A stretch of DNA of 64,000 nucleotides, from positions 434,001 to 498,000 of the forward strand of contig NZ_CP048405.1 in assembly GCF_014084125.1 (NCBI RefSeq). The letters are read 5' to 3'. The DNA is from Streptacidiphilus sp. PB12-B1b. GTDB taxonomy: Bacteria; Actinomycetota; Actinomycetes; Streptomycetales; Streptomycetaceae. Positions 1-9,312 of this stretch are shown piece after piece (position 1 is the first letter of the stretch; every line of letters begins with the position of its first letter). The position numbers were made by a program, and so were the translations under genes. Under the pieces are notes generated by a model. It was given only the letters and a program-made list of their open reading frames with translations, was not told the origin of the DNA and did no database searches.

Positions 1-97
1 CGAAGGCGTCGATGCTCGGAGGGTGGCCGTGACCGGCGGCCAGGGCGAGGGCGGTGAGTTCTTCGTCGTCCACGGACTGCCTCTCGTACTGGTTCAC
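1..97 (-). CDS. Sigma-70 family (ECF-like) sigma factor, N-terminal fragment
   Basis: Only the first 32 codons lie in the window; the gene runs off the left edge. Reading from a GTG at 95-97, preceded by an AAAGG-type ribosome binding site, the peptide contains DDEELTALALAAG, which resembles the start of region 2 of actinomycete ECF sigma factors. Its role would be to direct RNA polymerase to stress promoters. It lies just downstream of the redox pair on the same strand. The fragment is short, so the family call is tentative. Confidence 0.5.
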   Translation of the reverse strand, partial: MNQYERQSVDDEELTALALAAGHGHPPSIDAF

Positions 98-179
98 GGC
101 CCGCCTTTACCGCGATTCGGGCAGTGCGGTGGTGCGATGTCCGGTGTCGAGTCGGCCGGACGCCGCACCACCCGGGTGG

Positions 180-698
180 TCAACTGCCGGCGCTGGTGGG
201 CTTGGAGGTGAGTGCGGTGCCGAAGGCGATGAGGACGAACATCAGGGCGGAGATCACGTGGACTCCGGTGCACCACAGGCAGATGGCGTTGATCTCGAAG
301 AGTTCGGCGTAGACAAGGTAGAGCGCGACGCCGATCCCGGTGACGGCCAGCACCAACCGGCCCGCGCGCAGCAAGCGGTGGCCGCTGCGCCAGGCGGCGG
401 GGGTATTGGCTGCGGTCATCGCGGTGAAGTACGCGACGCCGAGCCAGACCACGGGGATTCCGAGGATGACGGACTGGGGGCTGGTGGTGACCTTGCGGCA
501 GTTGATGACCGCGTTCTCGGGGCAGGCCAGCAGGGCGGGGCTGGTGTAGTGCTCGACGGTGAGGTAGGCGGCGATGGCCAGGCCCGCCAGGGCCAGGACG
601 AGGCCGAGCAGGGGCAGGGGCCGGGGCACGGTCGAGTGCGCGGCCGGTGTCGGGTGCTGCGGGACTGCGGGTCTGCGGGTGGCCCGGTTGCCGCTCAT
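180..698 (-). CDS. VKOR (vitamin K epoxide reductase) family membrane protein, copy 1
   Basis: Integral membrane oxidoreductase that re-oxidises a periplasmic thiol-disulfide partner with quinone, a DsbB-like role. The 172-residue protein has about four membrane segments, a loop cysteine pair ([10 protein letters not shown]) and the catalytic CLWC motif in the last third. The ATG at 696-698 overlaps the stop of the upstream DUF929 gene by 4 nt (ATGA), so the two are translationally coupled. A longer reading to 773 is open but would overlap the partner gene. A paralogue sits at 59258-59770 beside a paralogous DUF929 protein. Confidence 0.85.
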   Translation of the reverse strand: MSGNRATRRPAVPQHPTPAAHSTVPRPLPLLGLVLALAGLAIAAYLTVEHYTSPALLACPENAVINCRKVTTSPQSVILGIPVVWLGVAYFTAMTAANTPAAWRSGHRLLRAGRLVLAVTGIGVALYLVYAELFEINAICLWCTGVHVISALMFVLIAFGTALTSKPTSAGS

Positions 699-1624
699 CC
701 CAGCTTCCCCTGGTCGGCGGTGGCGGCGGCCGAGGTGCAGACGGTGGCGGGCTTGTCGCCGGTGAGCTTGCACAGCGCGGTGGTCAGGGCGTTGGCCGTG
801 CCGTCGACGGCCTGCGTGATCGGGCTGGCGGGGTCGTTCAGGACGGCGGCGACCTGCTGCTGGGTCTTGCCCGCGAGCAGTTGCGGGGAGTAGGAGGCGC
901 CGGAGATCAGGAACTGGCCGCCCAGGTCGGCGAAGGGGATGGAACCCGCGCTGGAGGCGGAGACGTAGGGCGCGGCGTCGTAGGTGGTCAGCAGCTGCTG
1001 CTGGGCGGCGGTGGGGGTGTCCAGGGTGGTGTAGCCGTTGGCGGTGGGCTGGTTGGTGTTGGTCTCCACCCCGCTGAACGACAGGTAGGCGCTGGTGTAG
1101 GCGGCGCCGTGGAAGGAGAACGTCGGGGTGTTGGGGTAGACGTCCCCGGAGGCGGAGTGGGTCAGTCCCAGGTTGGTGAACGTCCCGAATCGGGACAGCG
1201 CGATGATCATCGGCCAGCGTTCGGCCGCGCAGTACGGGCAGTACTCCGCGCCGATGTAGACGACCTCGGGCTTGCCGCCACTGGTCAGGGCGGGTGCGCC
1301 CTTGATGGCGAGCGGAATCTGGCCGACCTGGCCCGCCCCGACCTTGTCCAGGGTCGCCGTGCTCACGCCGGTGACCTGGGCCACCAGCGAGGCGGGGGCT
1401 GTTCCGGACATGGCCTGCACCGTGCTGGAGGACTTTCCGGCGGCAGTGGTGCTGGTGTGGCGAGTGAGGCGCACGCCGATCAGGACCGCGACGGCCACCA
1501 GGACGACGGCGGTGGCGGCGCTGGCGATCTGGATCATGGCGCGGCGGTGCTGGGCGGCGGCCCGCTGCGCGGCTATGCGCTCACGCGCCTGCCGCTTACT
1601 GTCGATGCTGGGTTTCCCGGACAT
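695..1624 (-). CDS. DUF929 family thioredoxin-fold membrane-anchored protein, copy 1
   Basis: Predicted extracytoplasmic thiol-disulfide oxidoreductase of about 309 residues. It has a basic N-terminus, one membrane anchor (about residues 30-50), then a thioredoxin-like domain with the motif [15 protein letters not shown], giving a CPYC active site. The start at 1624 is chosen because AAGGAG lies 9 nt upstream; an in-frame ATG at 1666 lacks this. It is coupled to the VKOR gene by a 4-nt overlap, which suggests a DsbA/DsbB-like pair that makes disulfides in secreted proteins. It is clearly homologous over its length to the protein at 58344-59261. Confidence 0.85.
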   Translation of the reverse strand: MSGKPSIDSKRQARERIAAQRAAAQHRRAMIQIASAATAVVLVAVAVLIGVRLTRHTSTTAAGKSSSTVQAMSGTAPASLVAQVTGVSTATLDKVGAGQVGQIPLAIKGAPALTSGGKPEVVYIGAEYCPYCAAERWPMIIALSRFGTFTNLGLTHSASGDVYPNTPTFSFHGAAYTSAYLSFSGVETNTNQPTANGYTTLDTPTAAQQQLLTTYDAAPYVSASSAGSIPFADLGGQFLISGASYSPQLLAGKTQQQVAAVLNDPASPITQAVDGTANALTTALCKLTGDKPATVCTSAAATADQGKLG

Positions 1625-1810
1625 GGATGGGTGCTCCTTGATCTGCTTCGGACTTGGGACGGGCACGACCGTGCGGTGATCGGGGCGGCTCGGGGGTAGC
1701 GGGCGGACGCGGCAGGACTGCCGACTGGTCTGCGCGTGCCGGTGTCGGCCGCCGGTCGGGACCAGCTGAGCGGCGGCGACCTGCCGCAGCGGGCACCCCT
1801 TGAGGCGAGC

Positions 1811-4138
1811 TCATCCATCGGCGCCGCCCCACAAGGCCGGGCGGCTGTCGCGGCCACGGACCTGGTCCCGGGTGCGGGCAGGGGCCGGCTCCCAGGTGCG
1901 CAGGCGCAGGCTGTTGGCCACGACCAAGACCGAGCTGGCGGACATGGCGGCTGCGGCGAGCATCGGGTTGAGCCAGCCCAGTGCGGCCAGCGGGATCAGC
2001 AGCAGGTTGTAGCCGAACGCCCAGACCAGGTTGGCGCGGATGGTGCCCAGGGTGCGCCGGGCAAGCCGTACTGCGTCGGGAACCGCCTCGACGTCCCCGC
2101 GCACCAAGGTGATCCCCGCCGCGCCGATGGCGGCGTCGGTGCCGCTGCCCAGGGCGATACCCAGGTCGGCGGCGGCCAGGGCGACGGCGTCGTTGACCCC
2201 GTCGCCGACCACCGCCACAACCCGTCCGGCCCGCTGGAGGTCGGCGACGACCTGGGCCTTGCCCTGCGGTGAGATCCCGGCGTGCACCTCGGTGATCCCC
2301 ACCTCGGCGGCCACCGCCTGCGCCGGGCCCGCCTGGTCGCCGGTGAGCAGGACCGTGCGCAGGCCCAGGCGATGCAGCCGGTGCACGGCGCGGTAGCTGC
2401 CGGGCCGGACACGGTCGCCGACGGCCAGGACCGCTGCCGGCTGTCCGTCGACTTCGGCCAGCACTGCGGTATGGCCCGCCTGTTGGGCCCGATTCAGGGC
2501 CGCGCGCAGCTCGTCCGGCAGGTCCTCGTGGCTGTCCGGGCGGATGACGCGGACACGGTGGCCCTCAACCCGGGCAGTGATGCCGACTCCAGCGGTGGCG
2601 TGGAAGTCCTGTGCGTGGGGCAGCTGGTGGTCGGTGTCGGCCTCTCGTCGGGCCGCTGCGGTGATCGCGCGGCCGACGGGATGTTCGGAGCGCTGCTCGG
2701 CGGCCCCGGCCAGTCGCAGCGCGGTGCGGCTGTCGTGTCCGGGAGCGGTCGTGGTGGTGATCAGCTCCATGCGGCCGGTGGTCAGGGTTCCGGTCTTGTC
2801 CAGGACGACGGTGTCGACCCGGCGCAGGCGTTCGAGGGCTTCGGGCCCGCGGACCAGGATGCCGAGTTGGGCTCCGCGTCCGGTCGCGGCCAGCAGTGCG
2901 GTGGGGGTGGCCAGGCCCAGTGCGCAGGGGCAGGCGACGACCAGGACGGCGACGGCGGCGGTGACCGCGTCCTGGGGGTGCACTCCGGTGCCCAGCCAGA
3001 ATCCGAGCACGCAGACCGCGATCGCCAGCACGGCCGGGACGAAGACCCCGGCCACCGCGTCGGCCAGCCGCTGGACCCGCGCCTTGCCCGCCTGGGCGTC
3101 GGTCACCAGGGCTGTGAGGCGAGCGAGTTGGGTGTCGGCGCCGACCGCGGTGGCGCGCACGATCAGAGCGCCGCCGACGTTGAGGGTCGCCCCGGCCACG
3201 TGGTCGCCGGGCCCGGCCTCGACCGGGACGCTCTCACCGGTCAGCAGGCTCAGGTCCAGCGCGGAGCTGCCCTCGACCACGACCCCGTCGGTGGCGACCT
3301 TCTCTCCCGGTCGAACCACGAACTCCTGTCCGGGCAGCAGCCGGGCCACTGGGATGCGGACCTCGCGCCCGTCCTCGCGCACGCACACGTCCTTGGCGCC
3401 CAGCTCGGCCAGGGCCCGCAGCGCCGAGCCGGTCCGGGTGCGTGCCCTCCCTTCCAGGTAGCGTCCGCACAGGACGAACAGCGGCACGGCGACCGCCGCC
3501 TCCAGGTACAGGTGCGCGCCTCCGGACGCGTCGGCGGTCAGCGAGAAGCCCATCCGCATCCCGGGGACACCGGCTCCGCCGAGGAACAGGGCGTACGCCG
3601 ACCAGCCGAAGGAGGCGGCGACGCCCAGGCTGACCAGGGTGTCCATGGTCGCGGCACCGTGCCGCAGACCAGCCCACGCGCGGCGGTGGAACGGCAGCGC
3701 GCCCCAGGAGACGACCGGCACCGCCAGGGCGAAGCACAGCCACTGCCAGTCGCGGAACTGCAGGCCCGACAGCATCGACAGCACGATCACCGGCACTGCC
3801 AGCACCGCCACCCCCAGCAGGCGGCGCAGTTGGTCGGTGTCGTCGTCGGCTGCGTTCGCTCTGGGGGGTGGTGTGCCGGCCGTGGCGGTGGCGGCGGTGT
3901 ACCCGGCACGTTCGACCGCCGCCACCAGGTCGGTCACCGGCAGAGCGGCCGGATGGAGCACGCGGGCCCGGCCGGTCGCCAGGTTCACCCCGGCGGTCAC
4001 CCCCTCCAGGCGGCCCAGCCGCTTCTCCACCCGCGCCACGCAGGCGGCGCAGGTCATCCCGCCCACGATCAGGTCCGTGGTCACAAGCTCGGCGTCCGCG
4101 CCGCCGTGGGCCGGAGTACCGAGGGGAGAGACGGTCAT
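1811..4138 (-). CDS. Copper-type P1B heavy-metal translocating ATPase
   Basis: Membrane pump of 775 residues that exports a soft metal, probably Cu(I), using ATP. The N-terminal heavy-metal-associated domain has GGMTCAACVARVEK. The membrane ion-binding motif is CPC (VVACPCALGLATPTAL). The phosphorylated Asp is in DKTGTLT, the P1B-specific HP dipeptide in SEHPVGRAI, and the hinge in GDGVNDAVAL. The ATG at 4136-4138 overlaps the stop of the upstream Met-rich gene by 4 nt, so a longer reading to 4330 is rejected. Metal choice is inferred from CPC and the HMA domain; silver is possible. Confidence 0.93.
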   Translation of the reverse strand: MTVSPLGTPAHGGADAELVTTDLIVGGMTCAACVARVEKRLGRLEGVTAGVNLATGRARVLHPAALPVTDLVAAVERAGYTAATATAGTPPPRANAADDDTDQLRRLLGVAVLAVPVIVLSMLSGLQFRDWQWLCFALAVPVVSWGALPFHRRAWAGLRHGAATMDTLVSLGVAASFGWSAYALFLGGAGVPGMRMGFSLTADASGGAHLYLEAAVAVPLFVLCGRYLEGRARTRTGSALRALAELGAKDVCVREDGREVRIPVARLLPGQEFVVRPGEKVATDGVVVEGSSALDLSLLTGESVPVEAGPGDHVAGATLNVGGALIVRATAVGADTQLARLTALVTDAQAGKARVQRLADAVAGVFVPAVLAIAVCVLGFWLGTGVHPQDAVTAAVAVLVVACPCALGLATPTALLAATGRGAQLGILVRGPEALERLRRVDTVVLDKTGTLTTGRMELITTTTAPGHDSRTALRLAGAAEQRSEHPVGRAITAAARREADTDHQLPHAQDFHATAGVGITARVEGHRVRVIRPDSHEDLPDELRAALNRAQQAGHTAVLAEVDGQPAAVLAVGDRVRPGSYRAVHRLHRLGLRTVLLTGDQAGPAQAVAAEVGITEVHAGISPQGKAQVVADLQRAGRVVAVVGDGVNDAVALAAADLGIALGSGTDAAIGAAGITLVRGDVEAVPDAVRLARRTLGTIRANLVWAFGYNLLLIPLAALGWLNPMLAAAAMSASSVLVVANSLRLRTWEPAPARTRDQVRGRDSRPALWGGADG

Positions 4139-4407
4139 TGCACAATCCCTGTGGCACCTGCGGGGAGCGGGGCTCCGAGGCCGTTCATGTCCATGCCGGG
4201 CATGCCCGGCATGGAGCCGCCGCCCTGGTGTCCCGGGCCGACGGACACCGGTCCGACCAGGTGGCCGACCGCGAACGAGAGGGCGAACAGTGCGCAGAGC
4301 AGCACGGTGAAGCCCATCAGTGCCCGCCAAGGCGCGGTGCGCCCGGCAGGGGTCGACGGGGAAGTGGCCGTGCGCTCGGGGCGCGCGGGTCGAAGAGCGA
4401 GAGGCAT
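4135..4407 (-). CDS. Small Met-rich single-span membrane protein coupled to the copper ATPase
   Basis: The 90-residue product has a basic N-terminus, one transmembrane helix (about residues 32-52) and an outer tail rich in Met, Gly and His (GGGSMPGMPGMDMNG). Such Met clusters commonly bind Cu(I). Its stop overlaps the start of the P-type ATPase by 4 nt, so it probably delivers metal to the pump or regulates it. I do not recognise a named family. The start at 4407 excludes an unconvincing extension to 4443. Confidence 0.65.
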   Translation of the reverse strand: MPLALRPARPERTATSPSTPAGRTAPWRALMGFTVLLCALFALSFAVGHLVGPVSVGPGHQGGGSMPGMPGMDMNGLGAPLPAGATGIVQ

Positions 4408-4527
4408 TCGGAACAACTCCAGGTCAGGAAGGCAGGGGTGCAACGGCGCTGGCGTGGAGCGGGTCGCCGACAGCGCGACAGCACAGGGGTCCGCGTGAGA
4501 GGGACCGGGTGAGGCGGGCAGGGGGTC

Positions 4528-4563
4528 GGCGGGTCGGGCGGTGGTAACGCCGCCCGACCCGCC
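4528..4563 (-). terminator. Strong hairpin terminator
   Basis: Perfect 14-bp stem (arms 4528-4541 and 4550-4563, 8-nt loop, very GC-rich), starting about 10 nt past the stop codon of the leftward DUF5134 gene. It would end the 6353-4573 operon before the Met-rich/ATPase genes. There is no T-tract, as is common in actinomycetes. Confidence 0.7.
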
Positions 4564-4572
4564 AACTGCGGC

Positions 4573-5313
4573 CTACAGCATGAGGATCAGCAGGTAGGCC
4601 ATGGTGACGCTCATGACGATGTCGCAGCAGTTGGCGCTACGCGGAGCCAGCAGGCCACGCACAGTGCGGTGGACGGGCGAACCGCAGTTCTCTCCGACAG
4701 CGGTCTGCGGCCCAGCCGTCTCCGGGACGTCGGCGACGCGCTCCGCGCGCCCGTCACCGGTCACCCCGGACCGGTGTCCAGGCTCGGTGTTCCGCTGGGC
4801 CTGGGTCGGCAGCGGGGTGGTGCGGTCAAGGACCGAGACCGCGTAGCCGAACAGCACAAGCGCCAGGACCAGCGCCAGGGTCGGATAACGCGCTCCGCCG
4901 GCTATGGAACCGCCCATGCCGCCACCCATACCCCCGCTGGACGCCGAGCCGCCCGTGGCGGAGGACTGGGCCAGGTACATGTAGAGCATCGCGCCGGACA
5001 GGACCAGGTGCGCCAGGTGGTGCCCGATTGCTCGGCGGTCCACCTGGGCAGCACGCCTTGCAAGGATCACCCGGATGGCGAACCACAGGCTCGTCAGCGC
5101 GAACACCGTCTCCCAGACGGTGTCGCCCAGGGGGTTCAGGCGCGGCACCAGCATGCCCGCCATCGCCACCCCCATCACCAGGTGGACGGCGTCGACGTCG
5201 TGCTCGACACGGCGGTGCCACAGCCGCGAGACGACCAAGCGGCCGGCGCAGTACGCGGCGGTCGCCAGCATGATCGCGGCCAGGCTGTCGCTGAGCCAGG
5301 AAGGGCTGTTCAC
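4573..5313 (-). CDS. DUF5134-type integral membrane protein
   Basis: About 246 residues with several hydrophobic segments and a Met/Gly-rich loop (SGGMGGGMGG) in the middle. The N-terminal organisation resembles DUF5134 proteins of actinomycetes, whose function is unknown. The start is a GTG at 5311-5313 that overlaps the stop of the upstream membrane gene (GTGA). The open frame continues upstream to 6318, but that part is only a shadow of the preceding gene. Its position beside a copper pump and Met-rich proteins hints at metal or redox biology in the envelope; this is inference. Confidence 0.65.
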   Translation of the reverse strand: MNSPSWLSDSLAAIMLATAAYCAGRLVVSRLWHRRVEHDVDAVHLVMGVAMAGMLVPRLNPLGDTVWETVFALTSLWFAIRVILARRAAQVDRRAIGHHLAHLVLSGAMLYMYLAQSSATGGSASSGGMGGGMGGSIAGGARYPTLALVLALVLFGYAVSVLDRTTPLPTQAQRNTEPGHRSGVTGDGRAERVADVPETAGPQTAVGENCGSPVHRTVRGLLAPRSANCCDIVMSVTMAYLLILML

Positions 5314-6353
5314 GAGGTCGTCCTCTCGGTGTCCGCGTCGGCTGTCGTGCCCTCGGGACCGGGCAGGGATTCCCGCACCGCCGCCTCCGACGGGGTTGCG
5401 GTGCGGGTGAGGCCGGTACCGGTGGGCCAGTAGGCGAGGGCCAACAGGGCCAGCAGCGGACCGGAGTTGGGGTCCGTGCCCTGGCCGCCGAACACGCCGC
5501 CCAGCGCCTCGCCGACCAACCAGACGACGGCGGAGACCACCAACGCCACCACCATCAGCACCCGGGCGACCGCCCTGGGCAGGAGCACCGCCGCTGCGAT
5601 CAGCGCCAGCACCACGCCGAGCGCGACCGAGAAGGCCAAGCCCCGGTGGGCTACCAGGGCGGCGGAGTGGTTCATGATCGCGCTCAGCCAGTCGGGCTGG
5701 CCCTGTGCCATCCCGGCGATCATGTCGTGCAGGTCCTGCGGGCCGGTGTCGGCCGCAAGGGTGAAGTACGCCAGGCTGCCCCACAGCACCAGCCACAGCA
5801 TCCGCGCGGCGTTGACGCCCACGGCGCGGGCGGCCTCGAAGGGGCCGCCGCGGTCGGTCGGCCACAGCAGGACCGCCAGCAGCGCATAGAGGACCACCCC
5901 ACCGGGTGCTCCGGACAGGGGACTGGCGGAGCCGGTGAGCACGCCGCCCAGGCCCTCGCCGAACCACCACACCAGCAGCGCCCACACCACTGACGCGGCC
6001 AGTGCCGCGCGGACCGTGGGCCGCCAGGCGATGGCCAGCCCCAGCAGCGTCTGGATCAGGGCGAACGCGGCGTTGGTGCCCACCGGGTGGTGGGCGATGA
6101 TCCCGGCCGCCCAGGTGATCGAGTGCGCCACCACAGCAGGGTTGCCCGCAGCGGTGGGCACGATGATCTGGGTGGCGAACGCCTTGGTGAACATGAACGG
6201 CTGGAACTGCAATACCCCGTCCAGCAGCCAGATCGCCGCCAGAGCCAGCTGCAGCAACCGGCGCACGTCGGCCGGCTGGTGCTCGCTCACGCGCTCGGCC
6301 GGTGTACGGCGCAGCCACACGGCGGCGGCTCGGCCCGCGGTGGCCTCACTCAT
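5310..6353 (-). CDS. Multi-pass membrane protein of unknown function
   Basis: About 347 residues with eight or more hydrophobic segments and two internally similar halves: WWFGEGLGGVLTGSASP in the first and VWLVGEALGGVFGGQGTDP in the second. This suggests an ancient duplication. The N-terminal part (LLQLALAAIWLLDGVLQFQPFMF) recalls DoxX-like proteins. The start at 6353 is chosen for the GGGAG just upstream; an extension to 6449 is weaker. It is first in a two-gene operon with the DUF5134 gene. Function not recognised. Confidence 0.65.
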   Translation of the reverse strand: MSEATAGRAAAVWLRRTPAERVSEHQPADVRRLLQLALAAIWLLDGVLQFQPFMFTKAFATQIIVPTAAGNPAVVAHSITWAAGIIAHHPVGTNAAFALIQTLLGLAIAWRPTVRAALAASVVWALLVWWFGEGLGGVLTGSASPLSGAPGGVVLYALLAVLLWPTDRGGPFEAARAVGVNAARMLWLVLWGSLAYFTLAADTGPQDLHDMIAGMAQGQPDWLSAIMNHSAALVAHRGLAFSVALGVVLALIAAAVLLPRAVARVLMVVALVVSAVVWLVGEALGGVFGGQGTDPNSGPLLALLALAYWPTGTGLTRTATPSEAAVRESLPGPEGTTADADTERTTS

Positions 6354-6830
6354 CTCCACTCCCGGGGCTGGTCGAGGAGACCGCCCGGATGGGACGGCGG
6401 ATATCAGGGTGGTGGGAGGGTTCGCGCCCGGTGGGCGCGCGGAAGTCATGCACGGCAGGAGTCCTTACGCGGTCATGGGGCCGGGCCGCCGCAACGGGGT
6501 CCGGCTCAAAGGGGTCGCGGACACGCCCGGCCGTCCGGGGAGCACCCGGTCCCAGCTGGGTCGGCGGGCGTGCCACCGGCACCCTCGGCCAGGCGCGGGG
6601 CCCGACCGCAGGGCGTGTCTGGATCGCGGGGCCCACCAGCCGTCCGACTCGCCCGCAAGGACACGGGCACGGACCGGCTCGATGGGCACACACCATCGCC
6701 ACCCGTCACATCCCCACGCGCATCCGCGCCCGTGACGGCCGCAGTCGCGACCGGACCGGGTCCGGACACGCTCAGGAGACCGTCCTCATGGCACTTTCAG
6801 ATCAGCGCAGGTGATGACGTGACAGGGTGT
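6354..6830. other. Intergenic region without a recognised gene
   Basis: 477 nt between two leftward membrane-protein genes. It must hold the promoter of the 6353-4573 operon and the end of the 7661-6831 transcript. The reading frames here look like GC-driven shadows, and I see no convincing hairpin or conserved peptide. Confidence 0.4.
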
Positions 6831-7661
6831 TCAACCAACGACAGGACACAGCGGAGGACCCCGCCGGATGACCACGTGCAGCAGTGAGCACCGGCCGGCC
6901 TGCGGCAGCAGCCAGGTGCCGTCCAACCGCCGCCAAGGGGCGGGCGGCGCCCACGGGCCACGCACGAAACCCAGCACCAGCAGCGTCAGCCGCAGCAGGT
7001 AGCCGACCGCCACCGCGCCCATCGTGCGCAGCAGCGAGAACGCCGCCGCCTCGCCGCGCCGCATCCACCAGGCACTGAGCAGCCCGGCGATCACGTGCGC
7101 GGCCACCATGGACCACAGATCGTGGCCCATACCGCCCATGCCCGCACCGGTGGCTGTTCCCACCGGCATGGACGCGCTCATCCCGGCCATCCCGGCCATC
7201 GAGTGCGAGCCCATCGACATCGCCATGGACATCGAAGCCGAGCCCGCAGGCGCGCGCGCGGTCAGCGCCGGGTCCAGACCGACCGAGCGCAGGAACGCTT
7301 CCGCGTTCATCCCAGATGGCAGCGCCACACCGTGCTGACCCGGCACGCACAGCAGCGCGGCAACCCACAGTGCAGCCGCACTCGCAGCCGACGGGGCAGT
7401 CTGAACGGTGCCCTGGGCCGCGGAGAAGAAGAAGTGCAGGGCCAGCTCACTGGCCAGGACAGCGCCCGCGATGCCGAGATAGGAGCACTCGCGCCCGGTC
7501 AGGCCCATCGCCACCGCGAACACACCAGCGAAGCCGACCACCAGCGCCCAAGCCGGGATACCCGCGCCCGACATCATCGCGTGACCGACGGCGGACAGCA
7601 CCAGGCACACCACGGCGAAAGCCACGGCACGCAGCAGGCGCAGATCCGATCCAAGCGGCAC
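6831..7661 (-). CDS. Met-rich multi-pass membrane protein of unknown function
   Basis: The 276-residue protein has about six hydrophobic segments and a central Met/Ser/Gly stretch (SMSMAMSMGSHSMAGMAGM) typical of soft-metal binding loops. No family is recognised with certainty. It lies in the same orientation as the copper ATPase cluster and diverges from the superoxide dismutase gene, consistent with a metal/oxidative stress setting. The 5-prime end is taken as the ATG at 7659-7661. Confidence 0.6.
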   Translation of the reverse strand: MPLGSDLRLLRAVAFAVVCLVLSAVGHAMMSGAGIPAWALVVGFAGVFAVAMGLTGRECSYLGIAGAVLASELALHFFFSAAQGTVQTAPSAASAAALWVAALLCVPGQHGVALPSGMNAEAFLRSVGLDPALTARAPAGSASMSMAMSMGSHSMAGMAGMSASMPVGTATGAGMGGMGHDLWSMVAAHVIAGLLSAWWMRRGEAAAFSLLRTMGAVAVGYLLRLTLLVLGFVRGPWAPPAPWRRLDGTWLLPQAGRCSLLHVVIRRGPPLCPVVG

Positions 7662-8015
7662 AGCTCACCATGCTCCCACCCACCGAGCAGGCACCGTAAC
7701 CGGGGTAGCCACTCTAAAGCCCCGACTCCCTCGGACCCGCGAAACGTCGTCCTTCGCCGTAAGGAGCATGAGGCAGTAAGCGAGGTGAAGTGGGGTGGGT
7801 CGGCCATCTGGCCCGGCAGGCGCCGGGTGGGAAGACGATCAGCGGACTCGCACGGACTCCCGAACCGGTACCGGGCCGGGCTTCAGCGGTGAGGCTGACC
7901 AGCCGCCCCACCCCGCAAAACATGCTCGTGCATACTTGAAGTTATTGCAACCTCTTCGCAATAGTGTTGTCGGAAGATCGATCAGACACCGCACGCGACG
8001 AGAGGCTGCCAATCC
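7662..8015. other. Divergent promoter region between membrane gene and SOD gene
   Basis: 354 nt between divergent genes. The only site I can define is the Nur box at 7945-7961; no further gene is seen. Confidence 0.5.
7945..7961 (+). promoter_or_regulatory. Nur box (nickel-responsive repressor operator)
   Basis: TTGCAA-cctct-TCGCAA matches the Streptomyces Nur consensus tTGCaa-N5-ttGCAA with one difference. It lies 55-71 nt upstream of the SOD start. In Streptomyces coelicolor, Ni-bound Nur represses the iron SOD gene sodF when nickel allows use of the nickel SOD. Confidence 0.7.
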
Positions 8016-8620
8016 ATGGCCCTGTACAACCTCCCCGACCTGCCCTACGACTACTCCGCGCTCGCTCCGGCGATCACCCCGGAGATCCTGGAACTGCACC
8101 ACTCCAAGCACCACGCCGCCTACGTCAAGGGCGCCAACGACACCCTGGAGAAGATCGCCGAAGCCCAGGACCAGGAGGAGTTCGGCGGCCTGGTCGGACT
8201 GGAGAAGACCTACGCCTTCAACCTGTCCGGCCACGTCCTGCACTCCCAGTTCTGGCAGAACCTCTCCCCGAGGGCGGCGACCGCCCCGACGGCGCCCTGG
8301 CCACCGCCATCGACGAGCACCTCGGCGGCTTCGAGACCTTCAAGAAGCAGCTCACCGCCGCCACCGTGGGTGTCCAGGGCTCCGGCTGGGGCATCCTCGG
8401 CTGGGAACCCCTCGCGAAGCGCCTCGTGGTCACCCAGGTCTACGACCACCACGGCAACGTCGGCCAGGGCGTCACCCCGCTCCTAGTCTTCGACGCCTGG
8501 GAGCACGCCTACTACCTCCAGTACCGCAACGTCCGCCCCGACTACGTCACCAAGCTCTGGGACCTCGTCAACTGGAACGACGTCACCGCCCGCTACACCA
8601 AGGCCCTCAACGGCAGCTGA
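8016..8620 (+). pseudogene. sodF: Iron/manganese superoxide dismutase (SodF-like), frameshifted
   Basis: Dismutates superoxide in the cytoplasm. The N-terminal half ([50 protein letters not shown]) reads in the frame from 8016. The C-terminal half ([33 protein letters not shown]) continues one base out of frame to a TGA at 8618-8620. The break lies at 8262-8272, where CTCTCCCCGAGGGC lacks one base relative to the expected L-S-P-E-G-G-D. The site is not a canonical X-XXY-YYZ slippery heptamer. With the base restored, the protein would be about 201 residues with all metal ligands (H, H, DAWEH) present. This is either a recent null mutation or a sequencing error. Confidence 0.85.
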
Positions 8621-8622
8621 GC

Positions 8623-9312
8623 ATGCGCCAGCAGGACCGGTCCGGGGACGACTCACCGTCCCCGGGCCACACCGAGGCCGAGCCGCTCCGGCCCGTCCTA
8701 CGGCGTCCGCAGCCACTGCCTGGGCGGCTTCTACGCGACGAGGAGGCCGACTTGGTCATCTGCCACCTGTGCGGACGCGGATTCCGCTCCCTCGGCTCCC
8801 ACCTGCGCGCCCACGGCATGACCGCCGACCAGTACCGCCAGCAGTACGGACTCCTGCACAGCCGAGCCCTCAGCGCCCGGGAACTGACCCAGGCCCGCTC
8901 CACCGCCCAACGCCAGGCGTACACCGCCTCCGAGCGCATGCGCACCGACTTCGCCCAAGGCCAGAACATGGCCCGCACCGGAGCGCTCTCCCGCCGCTCC
9001 CGGGCGGCCTTCACCGATCACGGCGTCTCCCTGGAACTGGAACGCGAACGCCTCGAACGACTCGCCGCCGGCCGCCGCACCCAGCAGGCCACCGCCGAAC
9101 AGCACCTGACCGCGACCATCGAAGCACTGGGATTTCGCTCCGTGGAGGCGGCCCTGCGGACGCTCTACGTGGAGCACGAGCTGAGCATCGAGAACACCGC
9201 CGTCCAACTCGTCCCGCATGTCGTAGTTGCCCTGGTGGCCGCTGACAGAGGGGTGCCGGGCCTTCCACGAGGTGATCACCGGCTCGATCAGAGCCCAGCG
9301 TTCGTCGGATAA
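8623..9312 (+). CDS. MucR/Ros-like zinc-finger protein, 3-prime end replaced by IS remnant
   Basis: About 229 residues. The centre has a single C2H2-like module (ICHLCGRGFRSLGSHLRAHGMTADQYRQQYGL) typical of MucR/Ros-type DNA-binding proteins. The region after about residue 100 is basic and helical. From about position 9214 the frame reads antisense through a transposase fragment, so the last 30 or so residues are not native. The frame is open much further upstream (7795), but that is a shadow of the SOD gene; the ATG at 8623 follows the SOD stop by 2 nt. The gene is probably truncated, with unknown targets. Confidence 0.6.
   Translation: MRQQDRSGDDSPSPGHTEAEPLRPVLRRPQPLPGRLLRDEEADLVICHLCGRGFRSLGSHLRAHGMTADQYRQQYGLLHSRALSARELTQARSTAQRQAYTASERMRTDFAQGQNMARTGALSRRSRAAFTDHGVSLELERERLERLAAGRRTQQATAEQHLTATIEALGFRSVEAALRTLYVEHELSIENTAVQLVPHVVVALVAADRGVPGLPRGDHRLDQSPAFVG

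Noticed and set aside
2282..4498. 738-codon plus-strand frame opposite the copper ATPase
   Set aside because: Long antisense frame caused by high GC third positions; the ATPase motifs on the minus strand are unambiguous.
4573..6318. 581-codon open frame on the minus strand
   Set aside because: Only the part from the GTG at 5313 is a gene; the upstream part overlaps the clear membrane protein 5310-6353 in another frame and has the Arg/Gly/Pro bias of a shadow frame.
8262..8272. Programmed -1 frameshifting in the SOD gene
   Set aside because: The site does not fit the X-XXY-YYZ heptamer, SOD genes are not known to use recoding, and two other genes show the same one-base loss.
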